DNA of 16,733 nt from Campylobacteraceae bacterium UBA1877 (GCA_002352945.1 DDHL01000083.1:40342-57074), one strand, 5' to 3'. Positions 8,273-14,788 are shown, counted from the stretch's first letter. Translations and numbers: made by a program. Notes: generated from the letters alone by a model not told the origin.

Positions 8273-8720
8273 ATATTGGCGCACTCTTTTTATAGTTGCG
8301 CTTTTTGTATTTTTTGTTGATCAAGCTATTAAATATGGAGTTTTAGTTAAAGGCTGGCGCTTTGAGGGAAGTTTTTTCTCAATTGTTTTAACTTACAATA
8401 AAGGTGTTGCCTTTTCAATGTTTGCCTTTTTAGGACCCTATTTAAAATATATCCAGCTTGCTTTAATAGCTTTCATTGTAATCTATCTTGGATGGCAAAA
8501 AAGTTTTTTAAAAAATCACTCGCTTCCAATGGGGATTATACTCGGAGCAGGGTGTAGTAATATTTTAGACCGTTTTTGGCACGGAGGTGTTGTAGATTAC
8601 TTTTTTTGGCACCGCTGGTTTGAATTTGCCATATTTAATTTAGCTGATGCTTTGATAAATTTAGCAGTTGCAATTCTTCTTTTGCAAACCCTTACATGTA
8701 AAGGTTTAAAAAGTAAATAA
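8265..8720 (+). CDS. lspA: Lipoprotein signal peptidase (signal peptidase II)
   Basis: LspA cuts the signal peptide of prolipoproteins at the lipid-modified cysteine, within the inner membrane. The 151 residues contain four hydrophobic segments (about 5-20, 62-77, 86-99, 121-141). The catalytic aspartates are D111 in HGGVVDYFF and D128 in FNLADALIN, with [10 protein letters not shown] before the first. Segment 3 reads [10 protein letters not shown] instead of the commoner GALGN.. pattern, a mild departure away from the catalytic residues. The gene overlaps glmM by 8 bases. Its last codons (Leu-Thr-Cys-Lys-Gly) come from a copy of the TTTACATGTAAA-type palindrome, and a second copy follows the stop. 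Confidence 0.94.
   Translation: MAKYWRTLFIVALFVFFVDQAIKYGVLVKGWRFEGSFFSIVLTYNKGVAFSMFAFLGPYLKYIQLALIAFIVIYLGWQKSFLKNHSLPMGIILGAGCSNILDRFWHGGVVDYFFWHRWFEFAIFNLADALINLAVAILLLQTLTCKGLKSK
8691..8702. repeat. TTTACATGTAAA-like palindrome, copy 5 (end of lspA)
   Basis: One mismatch (first base C). Flanks AAACC and GGTTT extend it into a 22-base imperfect palindrome (8686-8707). Here the frame is ACA TGT AAA. Confidence 0.85.
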
Positions 8721-8722
8721 TC

Positions 8723-8734
8723 TTTACATGTAAA
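8723..8734. repeat. TTTACATGTAAA palindrome, copy 6 (after lspA)
   Basis: Perfect, extended to CTTTACATGTAAAG (8722-8735), two bases after the lspA stop and 32 bases after copy 5. Confidence 0.9.
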
Positions 8735-8792
8735 GGCCTAAATGGTATTAATTGTAAAATTTTTTTTAAGCAAAATCCAAAGGAACGATAGC

Positions 8793-8798
8793 TATAAT
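8793..8798 (+). promoter_or_regulatory. -10 box upstream of tRNA-Val
   Basis: A perfect TATAAT, 22 bases before the mature tRNA 5' end. No other good promoter is seen before thrS, so this one may drive the whole tRNA-thrS-infC-rpmI-rplT unit. Confidence 0.55.
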
Positions 8799-8819
8799 CT
8801 TGACTCGAAATATTTTTGG

Positions 8820-8895
8820 GATCGCGTAGCTCAGTTGGTAGAGCACTACCTTGACATGGTAGGGGTCGTTGGTTCAAGTCCAATCGTGATCACCA
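8820..8895 (+). tRNA. tRNA-Val (anticodon GAC)
   Basis: A 76-base cloverleaf. Acceptor arms GATCGCG (8820-8826) and CGTGATC (8885-8891) pair with one G-U. The D arm is GCTC..GAGC, the anticodon stem CTACC/GGTAG encloses TTGACAT (anticodon GAC, valine), and the T arm has the GGTTCAAGTCC core. Discriminator A and CCA (8893-8895) are encoded. It reads GUC and GUU codons. Confidence 0.96.
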
Positions 8896-8905
8896 TTTTT
8901 ATGTT

Positions 8906-8923
8906 CTCCCGCTTGTATGGGAG
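8906..8923 (+). promoter_or_regulatory. Small hairpin between tRNA-Val and thrS
   Basis: CTCCC (8906-8910) pairs with GGGAG (8919-8923) across an 8-base loop. There is no T run after it, so a terminator is unlikely. It could be a processing signal or a leader structure 26 bases before thrS. Confidence 0.35.
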
Positions 8924-8949
8924 TTCAGTAGGTAAAAGGAAATACATTT

Positions 8950-10761
8950 ATGAGCGAACCAATCGCATATCGTATCAACGGCGCCCTTGTTGATACGCAG
9001 ACTGCTGCATCTATGCAGCATGAGGGCACTCCTGTTTTTTTTGACAACTCTCCTGATGCTTTAGAGCTTATTCGTCATTCAACCGCACATTTAATGGCTC
9101 ATGCCATCAAGCGGCTCTATCCTGAGGCTAAATTTTTTGTTGGACCAGTTATTGAAGATGGGTTTTATTACGATTTTCGAGTTGATGCTAAAATTGGTGA
9201 AGCCGATTTAAAAGCTATCGAAAATGAGATGAAAAAAATCATTAAAGAAAAGCACCCCATCGAGCGGATTGAAAGTACTAAGGCAGAAGTTGCTGCTAAA
9301 TTTAAGGATGATGATTTAAAACAAGAGGTTTTAAAGCGGATTCCCGATGGAGCTGTGAGTATCTATCGTCAAGGGGAGTTTGAAGATATTTGTCGCGGAC
9401 CTCATGTGCCAAATGTAAAAATGTTACGATTTTTCAAGCTTACGCGTGTTGCGGGGGCTTATCTTGGTGGCGATGAGACTAAAGAGATGCTTGTTCGCAT
9501 CTATGGAACAGCCTTTGCGGACAAAGAGAGTTTAAAATCCCATATAACTATGATTGAAGAGGCTAAAAAACGAGATCACCGAAAATTAGGTAATGAATTA
9601 AAGCTTTTTACTTTCGATGATGATATCGGCTCGGGCTTGCCTATATGGCTACCAAATGGAAGCAGGTTGCGATCAAAATTGGAACAGCTCCTCTTTAGTG
9701 CCCATAGAAAGCGCGGTTATCAACCAGTTCGGGGTCCAGAAATACTCAAATCTGATGCTTGGAAAACAAGTGGACATTATGATAATTATGGCGAAAATAT
9801 GTACTTTACAACCATCGATGATGTAGAGTATGGCATTAAGCCAATGAATTGCGTGGGACACTTAAAGGTTTTCCAAAGCGAAGTGCGTTCATATAGGGAT
9901 TTGCCACTTAAGTTTTTTGAGTATGGAGTAGTGCACCGCCATGAAAAGAGTGGAGTTTTGCACGGGCTTTTTAGGGTGCGCGAATTTACACAAGATGATG
10001 CCCATATCTTTTGTACTCCAGAGCAGATTAAAGAGAATGTTTTAGAAATATTAAATTTTGTCGATATATTAATGTCACTGTTTGGGTTTACTTATGAGAT
10101 GGAAATTTCAACTAAACCCCAAAAAGCAATCGGTGATGATGCGGTTTGGGAAAAGGCAACTCGTGCCCTCAAAGAAGCCTTAGATGAGCAAGGCTTAGAG
10201 TATGGAGTAGATGAGGGTGGTGGAGCATTTTATGGACCAAAAATTGATATTAAAATTACCGATGCTTTGAAACGCAAGTGGCAATGTGGTACTATACAGG
10301 TAGATTTTAATTTACCAGAGCGGTTTGATTTAGGCTATATTGATAGCAATAATGAACGGGCTCGTCCTGTGATGATTCATAGGGCAATTTTAGGATCATT
10401 TGAACGATTTATCGGAATTTTAACCGAGCATACAGGTGGAGAGTTTCCATTTTTTATTGCACCAACGCAAGTGGTTATCATACCAATTAGCGAAAATCAC
10501 CATGAGTATGCAAAAGAGCTGGCAGATAAATTGACTCAAATAGGTATCGACTCTGAGCTTTCATTAAAAAGTGAGAGTTTAAATAAGCGTATTCGAACGG
10601 CTGAAAAGCAGCGGGTGCCAATGATCGTCATCTTAGGTGATGAAGAGGTGGCTAACAAGAGTATTGCATTGCGCAATCGCCGAACAAGAGAGCAAAGCAC
10701 AATGCAAGAAGAGGAATTTATCACTCTACTAAAGGAGAAAATGCGTGAGGTACACTTTTGA
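8950..10761 (+). CDS. thrS: Threonyl-tRNA synthetase, short N-terminal form
   Basis: ThrRS, a class II synthetase, charges tRNA-Thr and edits mischarged serine. The 603 residues include the editing-site HSTAH at 43-47, followed by the [15 protein letters not shown] editing domain, the catalytic core with [11 protein letters not shown] (zinc cysteine), motif 2 in [48 protein letters not shown], motif 3 in [20 protein letters not shown], and a C-terminal anticodon-binding domain ([14 protein letters not shown].. to ..[10 protein letters not shown]). In E. coli the HxxxH lies at 73-77, so about 30 N-terminal residues are missing and the TGS domain is reduced. AAAAGGA at 8934-8940 supports the ATG. 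infC starts within the stop codon. Confidence 0.97.
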   Translation: MSEPIAYRINGALVDTQTAASMQHEGTPVFFDNSPDALELIRHSTAHLMAHAIKRLYPEAKFFVGPVIEDGFYYDFRVDAKIGEADLKAIENEMKKIIKEKHPIERIESTKAEVAAKFKDDDLKQEVLKRIPDGAVSIYRQGEFEDICRGPHVPNVKMLRFFKLTRVAGAYLGGDETKEMLVRIYGTAFADKESLKSHITMIEEAKKRDHRKLGNELKLFTFDDDIGSGLPIWLPNGSRLRSKLEQLLFSAHRKRGYQPVRGPEILKSDAWKTSGHYDNYGENMYFTTIDDVEYGIKPMNCVGHLKVFQSEVRSYRDLPLKFFEYGVVHRHEKSGVLHGLFRVREFTQDDAHIFCTPEQIKENVLEILNFVDILMSLFGFTYEMEISTKPQKAIGDDAVWEKATRALKEALDEQGLEYGVDEGGGAFYGPKIDIKITDALKRKWQCGTIQVDFNLPERFDLGYIDSNNERARPVMIHRAILGSFERFIGILTEHTGGEFPFFIAPTQVVIIPISENHHEYAKELADKLTQIGIDSELSLKSESLNKRIRTAEKQRVPMIVILGDEEVANKSIALRNRRTREQSTMQEEEFITLLKEKMREVHF

Positions 10762-11285
10762 GTAAACAAAAAGAGGTCATGCTCAACGACGAAATTCGAG
10801 CAAGCGAAGTAAGATGCGTAGGCGATGATGGCACACAATATGGCATCATTTCTCGCGACGAAGCCTTGGAAATTGCAGAAAATGCTGGCTTAGACTTGGT
10901 ATTGATAGCTCCAAATGCGAAACCGCCCGTGTGTAAAATCATGGATTATGGAAAATTCAAATACCAACAAGAAAAAAAGCTAAAAGAGGCTAAAAAGAAG
11001 CAAAAAAGCATCGAAGTTAAAGAGATTAAACTCTCTGTGAAAATCGCCCAAAACGATGTCAATTATAAAGTAAAGCATGCCCGCGAGTTTCTCGAAGAGG
11101 GTAAGCATGTAAAGTTTCGTGTCTTTTTAAAAGGCCGCGAAATGGCCAATCCGCAAGCTGGAGTAGAAGTGCTTGAGCGTGTTTGGCCAATGGTGGAAGA
11201 TATCGCAGATCGCGATAAAGGCCCAACCCTTGAGGGTCGATTTGTCAATATGATGACAGTTCCTAAAAAAGAGACTTCAAAGTAG
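10758..11285 (+). CDS. infC: Translation initiation factor IF-3
   Basis: IF3 keeps 30S subunits free and proofreads start codons. The 175 residues begin [25 protein letters not shown] and carry the signatures [29 protein letters not shown] (linker helix) and [41 protein letters not shown]. The start is TTG at 10758, overlapping the thrS stop as TTGA, with TGAGG 7 bases upstream. An in-frame ATG seven codons on would remove conserved residues. A non-AUG start for infC is frequent and allows autocontrol in enterobacteria through AUU; UUG is a weaker case. rpmI and rplT follow. Confidence 0.96.
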   Translation: MSKQKEVMLNDEIRASEVRCVGDDGTQYGIISRDEALEIAENAGLDLVLIAPNAKPPVCKIMDYGKFKYQQEKKLKEAKKKQKSIEVKEIKLSVKIAQNDVNYKVKHAREFLEEGKHVKFRVFLKGREMANPQAGVEVLERVWPMVEDIADRDKGPTLEGRFVNMMTVPKKETSK

Positions 11286-11294
11286 TTTAACTCC

Positions 11295-11345
11295 ACTCTA
11301 AGCATTTTTTAGCTAACATTTACGGCTTTGAAAAATGCTTAGAGT
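11295..11345 (+). promoter_or_regulatory. Perfect 15-bp inverted repeat between infC and rpmI
   Basis: ACTCTAAGCATTTTT (11295-11309) is exactly complementary to AAAAATGCTTAGAGT (11331-11345), with a 21-base loop. It begins 9 bases after the infC stop and is followed by a pyrimidine-rich stretch ending in TTTTT. It could be an attenuator, an RNA-processing stem or part of an L20 feedback site; in E. coli L20 represses rpmI through structure in this position. It starts 93 bases before the rpmI ATG. Confidence 0.7.
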
Positions 11346-11387
11346 TTCTCTCTTTAGTTTTTCAGTTCAATTTTGCAAGGAGACAGC

Positions 11388-11582
11388 ATGCCGAAAATGA
11401 AAACGGTACGCGGTGCGGCAAAACGGTTCAAGTCAACCAAAAATAAGATCAAGCGCGGTTCTGCATACAGAAGCCATATCTTGACTAAAAAGCCCACCAA
11501 GCGCATGCGCGGACTCAAAGCCTCTCAATATGTTGATAGCTCAAATGTTAAAAGCGTCAACATTATGTTGTGCCAAAGGTAA
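11388..11582 (+). CDS. rpmI: 50S ribosomal protein L35
   Basis: L35 is a small large-subunit protein. The 64 residues start [35 protein letters not shown] and continue with the K/R-rich TKRMRGL segment; all are family hallmarks. AAGGAG (11377-11382) lies 5 bases before the ATG at 11388. It lies in the conserved infC-rpmI-rplT order and is flanked on both sides by RNA structures. Confidence 0.97.
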   Translation: MPKMKTVRGAAKRFKSTKNKIKRGSAYRSHILTKKPTKRMRGLKASQYVDSSNVKSVNIMLCQR

Positions 11583-11590
11583 GCGCTCTT

Positions 11591-11665
11591 CCCAGTAGGT
11601 GGTAGTTTAGCTACCCAATAGAGTATCCCCCTAAGAATAGGGCAAGTCCTGCAATGCAGGCACCA
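11591..11665 (+). promoter_or_regulatory. Structured rpmI-rplT spacer, candidate L20 control element
   Basis: Three short hairpins follow each other in 60 bases: GGTAG-TTTAG-CTACC (11601-11615), CCCTA-AGAA-TAGGG (11629-11642) and CCTG-CAATG-CAGG (11648-11660). The spacer is richer in G and C than other spacers here and ends with AAGGAG for rplT. L20 represses its own operon by binding mRNA that mimics its 23S rRNA site, so a site next to rplT is plausible. That role is inferred. Confidence 0.5.
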
Positions 11666-11684
11666 AAATGGTTAAGGAGACCAA

Positions 11685-12038
11685 ATGGCAAGAGTAAAAA
11701 CAGGTGTCGTTCGACGTCGACGCCATAAGAAAGTTCTCAAACTTGCTCGCGGCTTTTATAGCGGTCGTCGCAAGCACTTTAGAAAAGCAAAAGAGCAGTT
11801 AGAGCGTAGTTTAGTTTATGCATACCGCGATCGTCGCAATAAAAAGCGCGATTTTCGTCGTTTATGGATTACTCGTATCAATGCAGCGTGTCGCTTAAAT
11901 GACATTAGTTATTCTCGCTTTATTAATGGATTAAACAAGGCAAATATTGCACTTGATCGAAAAATCCTCGCTGATATGGCTATGAACGACCCAGAAGCTT
12001 TTGCAGCGGTTGTTGCTAAGGCTAAAGCAGCTTTATAA
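11685..12038 (+). CDS. rplT: 50S ribosomal protein L20
   Basis: L20 is needed early in 50S assembly and is the usual feedback repressor of its operon. The 117 residues show the basic N-terminal extension [70 protein letters not shown] and the C-terminal globular domain. AAGGAG lies 5 bases before the ATG. It is the last gene of its transcription unit, followed by a strong terminator. Confidence 0.97.
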   Translation: MARVKTGVVRRRRHKKVLKLARGFYSGRRKHFRKAKEQLERSLVYAYRDRRNKKRDFRRLWITRINAACRLNDISYSRFINGLNKANIALDRKILADMAMNDPEAFAAVVAKAKAAL

Positions 12039-12045
12039 TTTAATT

Positions 12046-12077
12046 TGTGAGCCTTTTTGGCTCACACTCCTAATTTT
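12046..12077 (+). terminator. Rho-independent-type terminator after rplT
   Basis: TGTGAGCC (12046-12053) pairs perfectly with GGCTCACA (12059-12066) around a TTTTT loop; CTCCTAATTTTT follows. It ends the thrS-infC-rpmI-rplT unit. Confidence 0.8.
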
Positions 12078-12118
12078 TGACTTCCAAGTAAAACCTCTTT
12101 ATAAATTAGCTCTCTTTT

Positions 12119-12130
12119 TTTACATGTAAA
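12119..12130. repeat. TTTACATGTAAA palindrome, copy 7 (rplT-ccoG spacer)
   Basis: Perfect 12-mer between the rplT terminator and the ccoG hairpin. Confidence 0.9.
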
Positions 12131-12175
12131 GATTAAACTGAGTGTAAAATCAACTTTGAATTTTATTTTAAACTC

Positions 12176-12187
12176 TTTACATGTAAG
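12176..12187. repeat. TTTACATGTAAA-like palindrome, copy 8 (rplT-ccoG spacer)
   Basis: One mismatch (last base G), 57 bases after copy 7 in the same convergent spacer. Confidence 0.85.
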
Positions 12188-12241
12188 GCTTTAAAGTAAT
12201 GGATTTAATAAGAAGATAAAAAGTTGTTATGAGTTTAATAT

Positions 12242-12269
12242 AATGGCCTCTCTAGAAAGAGAGACCATT
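12242..12269 (-). terminator. Hairpin after ccoG, likely terminator
   Basis: AATGGCCTCTC (12242-12252) pairs with GAGAGACCATT (12259-12269) with a single mismatch. It begins 7 bases after the ccoG stop on the minus strand and is followed by an A/T-rich tract without a clean T run. Confidence 0.6.
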
Positions 12270-12276
12270 TGTAAGA

Positions 12277-13653
12277 CTATTTTCTAGCATCATCAATAAT
12301 GCTTTTTCGTGGATAGACAAATACCGCATCACGTTCAACATTGATAAAATCTTTTGCATCTACTGCATAAGCTTTTATTTTAATTGGAATTGGAGAGTCT
12401 TTTCTATCTTCGCTAGAGAGCTCTTTGTCGGTTGAGAGTACGACAATTTTTTTAGCCTTTTTGCCAGCTTCTAGTAAAAATGGTTTTTGTGGACGATCGA
12501 TTTTAATATCTGGATGGTTCACTTCAAAGTAGTAGGTATGATCGGCATGATCAGTGTTTTGAAATAGGAATGTATAGGCGTTTTGAATCTTATCATCTTG
12601 CACCTTATATAGCTGGGTTGTACGGTTAATGTTTAAAAGCATATGCTCTTTTTTGGTACTCATAAACATCAAAAGGCTAAAAGCGATTAAAAGAACAACC
12701 CCATATCCAATAGTTCTAGCGCGCACAAACTTAACTTTTTGTCTACTGCTTACAGCGTTTGGACTTGTCCAAGCAATCAATGTCTCCTTGCCAAGTTTAT
12801 TCATAACCTTAGTACAGGCATCTGCGCACTCAAGACAGTTAATGCATTCAAGCTGCATCCCCTTGCGGATATCAATATGGGTTGGACAGACCCTAACACA
12901 AGCTTCGCAGCCGGTACATTCGTCGTTTTCTCCAGGGGGTTTGCTCCATAGCTTTTTGCCATTTTGGTCATAGATAATACCACCGCGTTTTGTATCATAA
13001 ATTGTTTGGATGGTATCATCATCATACATAACCGATTGAACCCTCGCATAAGGGCAGACATAGATACAAAAATTCTCTTTTAAAAAGATGATGTTATAAA
13101 TTAAAAATGCAGTGATTGTTCCAATAAATCCAAGTAAAACCGGATGCTCTGCTGGATTTTGAAGGTAGAGAATATAATCTTCTGGTGGAACAAAGTACCA
13201 CATAAAATTTGAGGCTGCAATGAAAGATAAAATAGCCCAAATGGCAATGGCTAAAGCCTTTTTGCCCCACTGGCCCTCTTTTGGTTTACTCTGCTTGTTA
13301 GAGATATTTCGACGAATTTTTAAGAGTTTTGTTTCGATCAAATCACGAAAAATAACTCTAAAAATAGTTTGAGGACACATCCAGCCGCACCAAACTCTTC
13401 CTCCAAGAGTTGTCATGAAAAATATGCCCAAAAAGAGAATAATCAATAAAAAGGGCATAAGGTAAAGCTCTTGCATGTCAAAACTTGTAAAGAGAAGATG
13501 GAGCTGCTTTTTGTCAAAACTGAGTAGAAAAAAGTGGTTGTCATTAATCCTAAGAAATGGCAAAACAAGCGCAACTACAGTGATGATGCCAAAATTAATG
13601 TAACGTTTATACCTATAATATATGCTCTTATATGGTTGGGTCGATGATGCCAT
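12277..13653 (-). CDS. ccoG: Cytochrome c oxidase accessory protein CcoG (RdxA/FixG)
   Basis: CcoG is an inner-membrane polyferredoxin that reduces Cu(II) for copper insertion during cbb3 oxidase assembly. The 458 residues show hydrophobic segments near 20-34, 62-82, 133-153, 172-190 and 315-332. The cysteine pattern is diagnostic: WCGWMCPQ (C89, C93), CIYVCPYARVQS (C196, C200), and two 4Fe-4S motifs C246-TG-C249-EA-C252-VRV-C256-P and C270-IN-C273-LE-C276-ADA-C280. A C-terminal periplasmic immunoglobulin-like domain follows (about 340-450). The ATG shares one base with the stop of the upstream resolvase-like gene (TAATG), with AAGGAG 7 bases before it. No other cbb3 genes are in the window. 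From memory, Campylobacter jejuni has a similar gene (Cj0369c) beside rpsU. Confidence 0.94.
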   Translation of the reverse strand: MASSTQPYKSIYYRYKRYINFGIITVVALVLPFLRINDNHFFLLSFDKKQLHLLFTSFDMQELYLMPFLLIILFLGIFFMTTLGGRVWCGWMCPQTIFRVIFRDLIETKLLKIRRNISNKQSKPKEGQWGKKALAIAIWAILSFIAASNFMWYFVPPEDYILYLQNPAEHPVLLGFIGTITAFLIYNIIFLKENFCIYVCPYARVQSVMYDDDTIQTIYDTKRGGIIYDQNGKKLWSKPPGENDECTGCEACVRVCPTHIDIRKGMQLECINCLECADACTKVMNKLGKETLIAWTSPNAVSSRQKVKFVRARTIGYGVVLLIAFSLLMFMSTKKEHMLLNINRTTQLYKVQDDKIQNAYTFLFQNTDHADHTYYFEVNHPDIKIDRPQKPFLLEAGKKAKKIVVLSTDKELSSEDRKDSPIPIKIKAYAVDAKDFINVERDAVFVYPRKSIIDDARK

Positions 13654-14342
13654 TAATAAGCTCCTTGGGGTGTTTTATTTTTTTGGGAGATTAGATCACA
13701 CTCCTCATTTGAAATTTTAGGTTGTGGTCTGTTTGGTGTTATTGGGTTAGCATAGAGAAGTTTCTTTTTGGCTTTTGCTAACTCTTTAAGGCCTCTTGAG
13801 TTGATATAATCTTTCAAGGAGCTTCGGCTAACTTGCAAAACCTTGGCGATCTCACTAACAGATATGCCATCTTCTAACATAGCAATTACCTTAGGCCTAT
13901 ATACGTCAAATTTGGATTTAGACATTCTTCCTTTCGGCCGTCCGTGGGAAGCTTCTGGTTTTGGGCGGATTTTCTCTTCGCGAATGCGAACGAGTATTTC
14001 AAGCACCTTTGCTACTGGAGTTTCATTAGATATAACCTCATCACTTTTGCACACATGGAGTGAAATGTTGCGTTTTAGCAAGCAATCAAATACTTTAACA
14101 AGCTCATCTACATGTAAACTTAAAGTCCACAGTTCATGAACTAGCAAGGAGTCGTTTTCGCTTAAAGAGCGTAAAAAACCTTTAAACTCTGTGCGCTTTT
14201 CGAGAGGTAAACTAGAGTCTGAAGTCTCAATTTCGGTCGAATCGATTGCAATACCATGGGCAGCTGCATATTTTAAAATTGATTGTTGCTGCTCTGTGAT
14301 ATTGGCATGTCGAGCCATATTCTTTAAAAGTACTACTGTCAT
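13653..14342 (-). CDS. Resolvase-like helix-turn-helix protein lacking recombinase catalytic residues
   Basis: A 229-residue protein with the layout of a serine resolvase/invertase: an N-terminal alpha/beta domain (1-125), a GRPKGR linker (about 134-139) and a Hin-type helix-turn-helix (YRPKVIAMLEDGISVSEIAKVLQVSRSSLKDYIN, about 148-180), then a basic and polar tail. The active-site segment that normally reads YaRvSt is VVLLKNMA here, with no serine, and the LDRLgR arginine helix is replaced by HELWTLSLHVDEL. So strand exchange is not expected; DNA binding is. The ATG has AAGGTG upstream, a strong promoter and an operator-like palindrome. It is coupled to ccoG by a one-base stop/start overlap, which suggests a regulator of cbb3 assembly. 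No mobile-element ends are seen. A TCTACATGTAAA site lies within it. Confidence 0.8.
   Translation of the reverse strand: MTVVLLKNMARHANITEQQQSILKYAAAHGIAIDSTEIETSDSSLPLEKRTEFKGFLRSLSENDSLLVHELWTLSLHVDELVKVFDCLLKRNISLHVCKSDEVISNETPVAKVLEILVRIREEKIRPKPEASHGRPKGRMSKSKFDVYRPKVIAMLEDGISVSEIAKVLQVSRSSLKDYINSRGLKELAKAKKKLLYANPITPNRPQPKISNEECDLISQKNKTPQGAY
14107..14118. repeat. TTTACATGTAAA-like palindrome, copy 9 (in the resolvase-like gene)
   Basis: One mismatch (second base C on the plus strand). On the coding strand it reads TTA CAT GTA, again Leu-His-Val (residues 76-78). Confidence 0.8.
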
Positions 14343-14357
14343 GATGTCACCTTTTTG

Positions 14358-14367
14358 TCACATGTGA
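14358..14367. promoter_or_regulatory. Palindrome TCACATGTGA at the transcription start, candidate operator
   Basis: A perfect 10-bp palindrome directly downstream of the -10 box and before the Shine-Dalgarno of the resolvase-like gene, where a bound repressor would block transcription. GTGAC is also repeated directly (GTGAC-AAAAAG-GTGAC on the minus strand, 14346-14361). The binder is unknown; the encoded helix-turn-helix protein is the first candidate. Confidence 0.45.
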
Positions 14368-14368
14368 G

Positions 14369-14398
14369 ATTGTATCCTATTATGACGTTAAAAGTCAA
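14369..14398 (-). promoter_or_regulatory. Sigma-70 type promoter of the resolvase-like gene and ccoG
   Basis: On the minus strand TTGACT (14393-14398) and TACAAT (14369-14374) are separated by 18 bases. This is the best -35/-10 pair in the window. The -10 ends 26 bases before the start codon. Confidence 0.7.
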
Positions 14399-14498
14399 TA
14401 AATATTTTATTATTATCACCCAAAATGGCGTATTAAATATTTAATAATTGTGTTTTTAAAAGAGTAAAAATTTTATTGTTGTGCATTTAAAAAGATTA

Positions 14499-14507
14499 TG
14501 ATAGAAT
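14499..14507 (+). promoter_or_regulatory. Extended -10 promoter of rpsU
   Basis: TGATAGAAT fits TG-N-TANAAT, 37 bases before the rpsU ATG. The AT-rich region upstream (14400-14490) is shared with the divergent promoter and shows no clear -35. Confidence 0.5.
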
Positions 14508-14543
14508 AAAGCCCAAATTTTTTTGAAAGGTGGTGAGAGCCTG

Positions 14544-14756
14544 ATGCCTGGTATTAAAGTGCATCCTAACGATTCATTTGACGAAGCGTACCGCAAGTTT
14601 AAAAAACAAGTGGACCGCAACCTAATCGTTACGGAAACTCGTGCACGCCGATTTTTTGAACCAATGACGGAAATCCGCAAAAAACAAAAAATCAATGCAC
14701 GCAAAAAGATGTTAAAACGTCTTTATATGCTTCGTCGTTACGAATCAAGACTCTAA
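14544..14756 (+). CDS. rpsU: 30S ribosomal protein S21
   Basis: S21 is a small basic protein of the 30S subunit needed for initiation. The 70 residues, [26 protein letters not shown].. to ..[11 protein letters not shown], match the S21 family throughout, including the [10 protein letters not shown] and [15 protein letters not shown] segments. An in-frame TTG at 14523 would add seven residues, but the ATG at 14544 gives the family N-terminus and follows a GGTGGTGAG Shine-Dalgarno. It has its own promoter and a hairpin after the stop. Confidence 0.97.
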   Translation: MPGIKVHPNDSFDEAYRKFKKQVDRNLIVTETRARRFFEPMTEIRKKQKINARKKMLKRLYMLRRYESRL

Positions 14757-14766
14757 ACCCAATGTG

Positions 14767-14788
14767 CCTGAGTCAAATTTGGCTCAGG
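14767..14788 (+). terminator. Hairpin after rpsU
   Basis: CCTGAGTCA (14767-14775) pairs with TGGCTCAGG (14780-14788), nine pairs with one G-U, around an AATT loop, 10 bases after the stop. The T content after it is low, so termination may be partial. Confidence 0.6.

Noticed and set aside
8692..8883. Minus-strand 63-residue frame containing DLNQRPLPCQGSALPTELR
   Set aside because: This is the well-known spurious translation of the antisense strand of a tRNA gene; here it covers tRNA-Val.
8742..8993. Plus-strand frame of 83 residues with RVAQLVEHYLDMVGVVGSSPIV
   Set aside because: Sense-strand read-through of the tRNA-Val gene and its flanks; not a protein gene.
10779..10781. ATG at codon 8 of infC as the true start
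   Set aside because: It would remove the conserved MSKQKEV start; the TTG at 10758 has a Shine-Dalgarno at good spacing.
11103..11115. AAGCATGTAAAG in infC as a copy of the palindrome
   Set aside because: Only one half matches; it lies in a conserved IF3 motif (GKHVKFRV).
12239..12244. TATAAT pointing rightward before the ccoG 3' end
   Set aside because: It overlaps the ccoG terminator hairpin, has no -35, and would only make antisense RNA; base composition explains it.
12629..13061. Alternative frames inside ccoG, including one rich in Cys and Ala
   Set aside because: Shadow frames of a gene with diagnostic 4Fe-4S motifs.
13653..14342. Reading the resolvase-like gene as part of an insertion sequence or transposon
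   Set aside because: No terminal inverted repeats, target duplications, transposase or cargo; catalytic residues are absent and the gene is coupled to ccoG.
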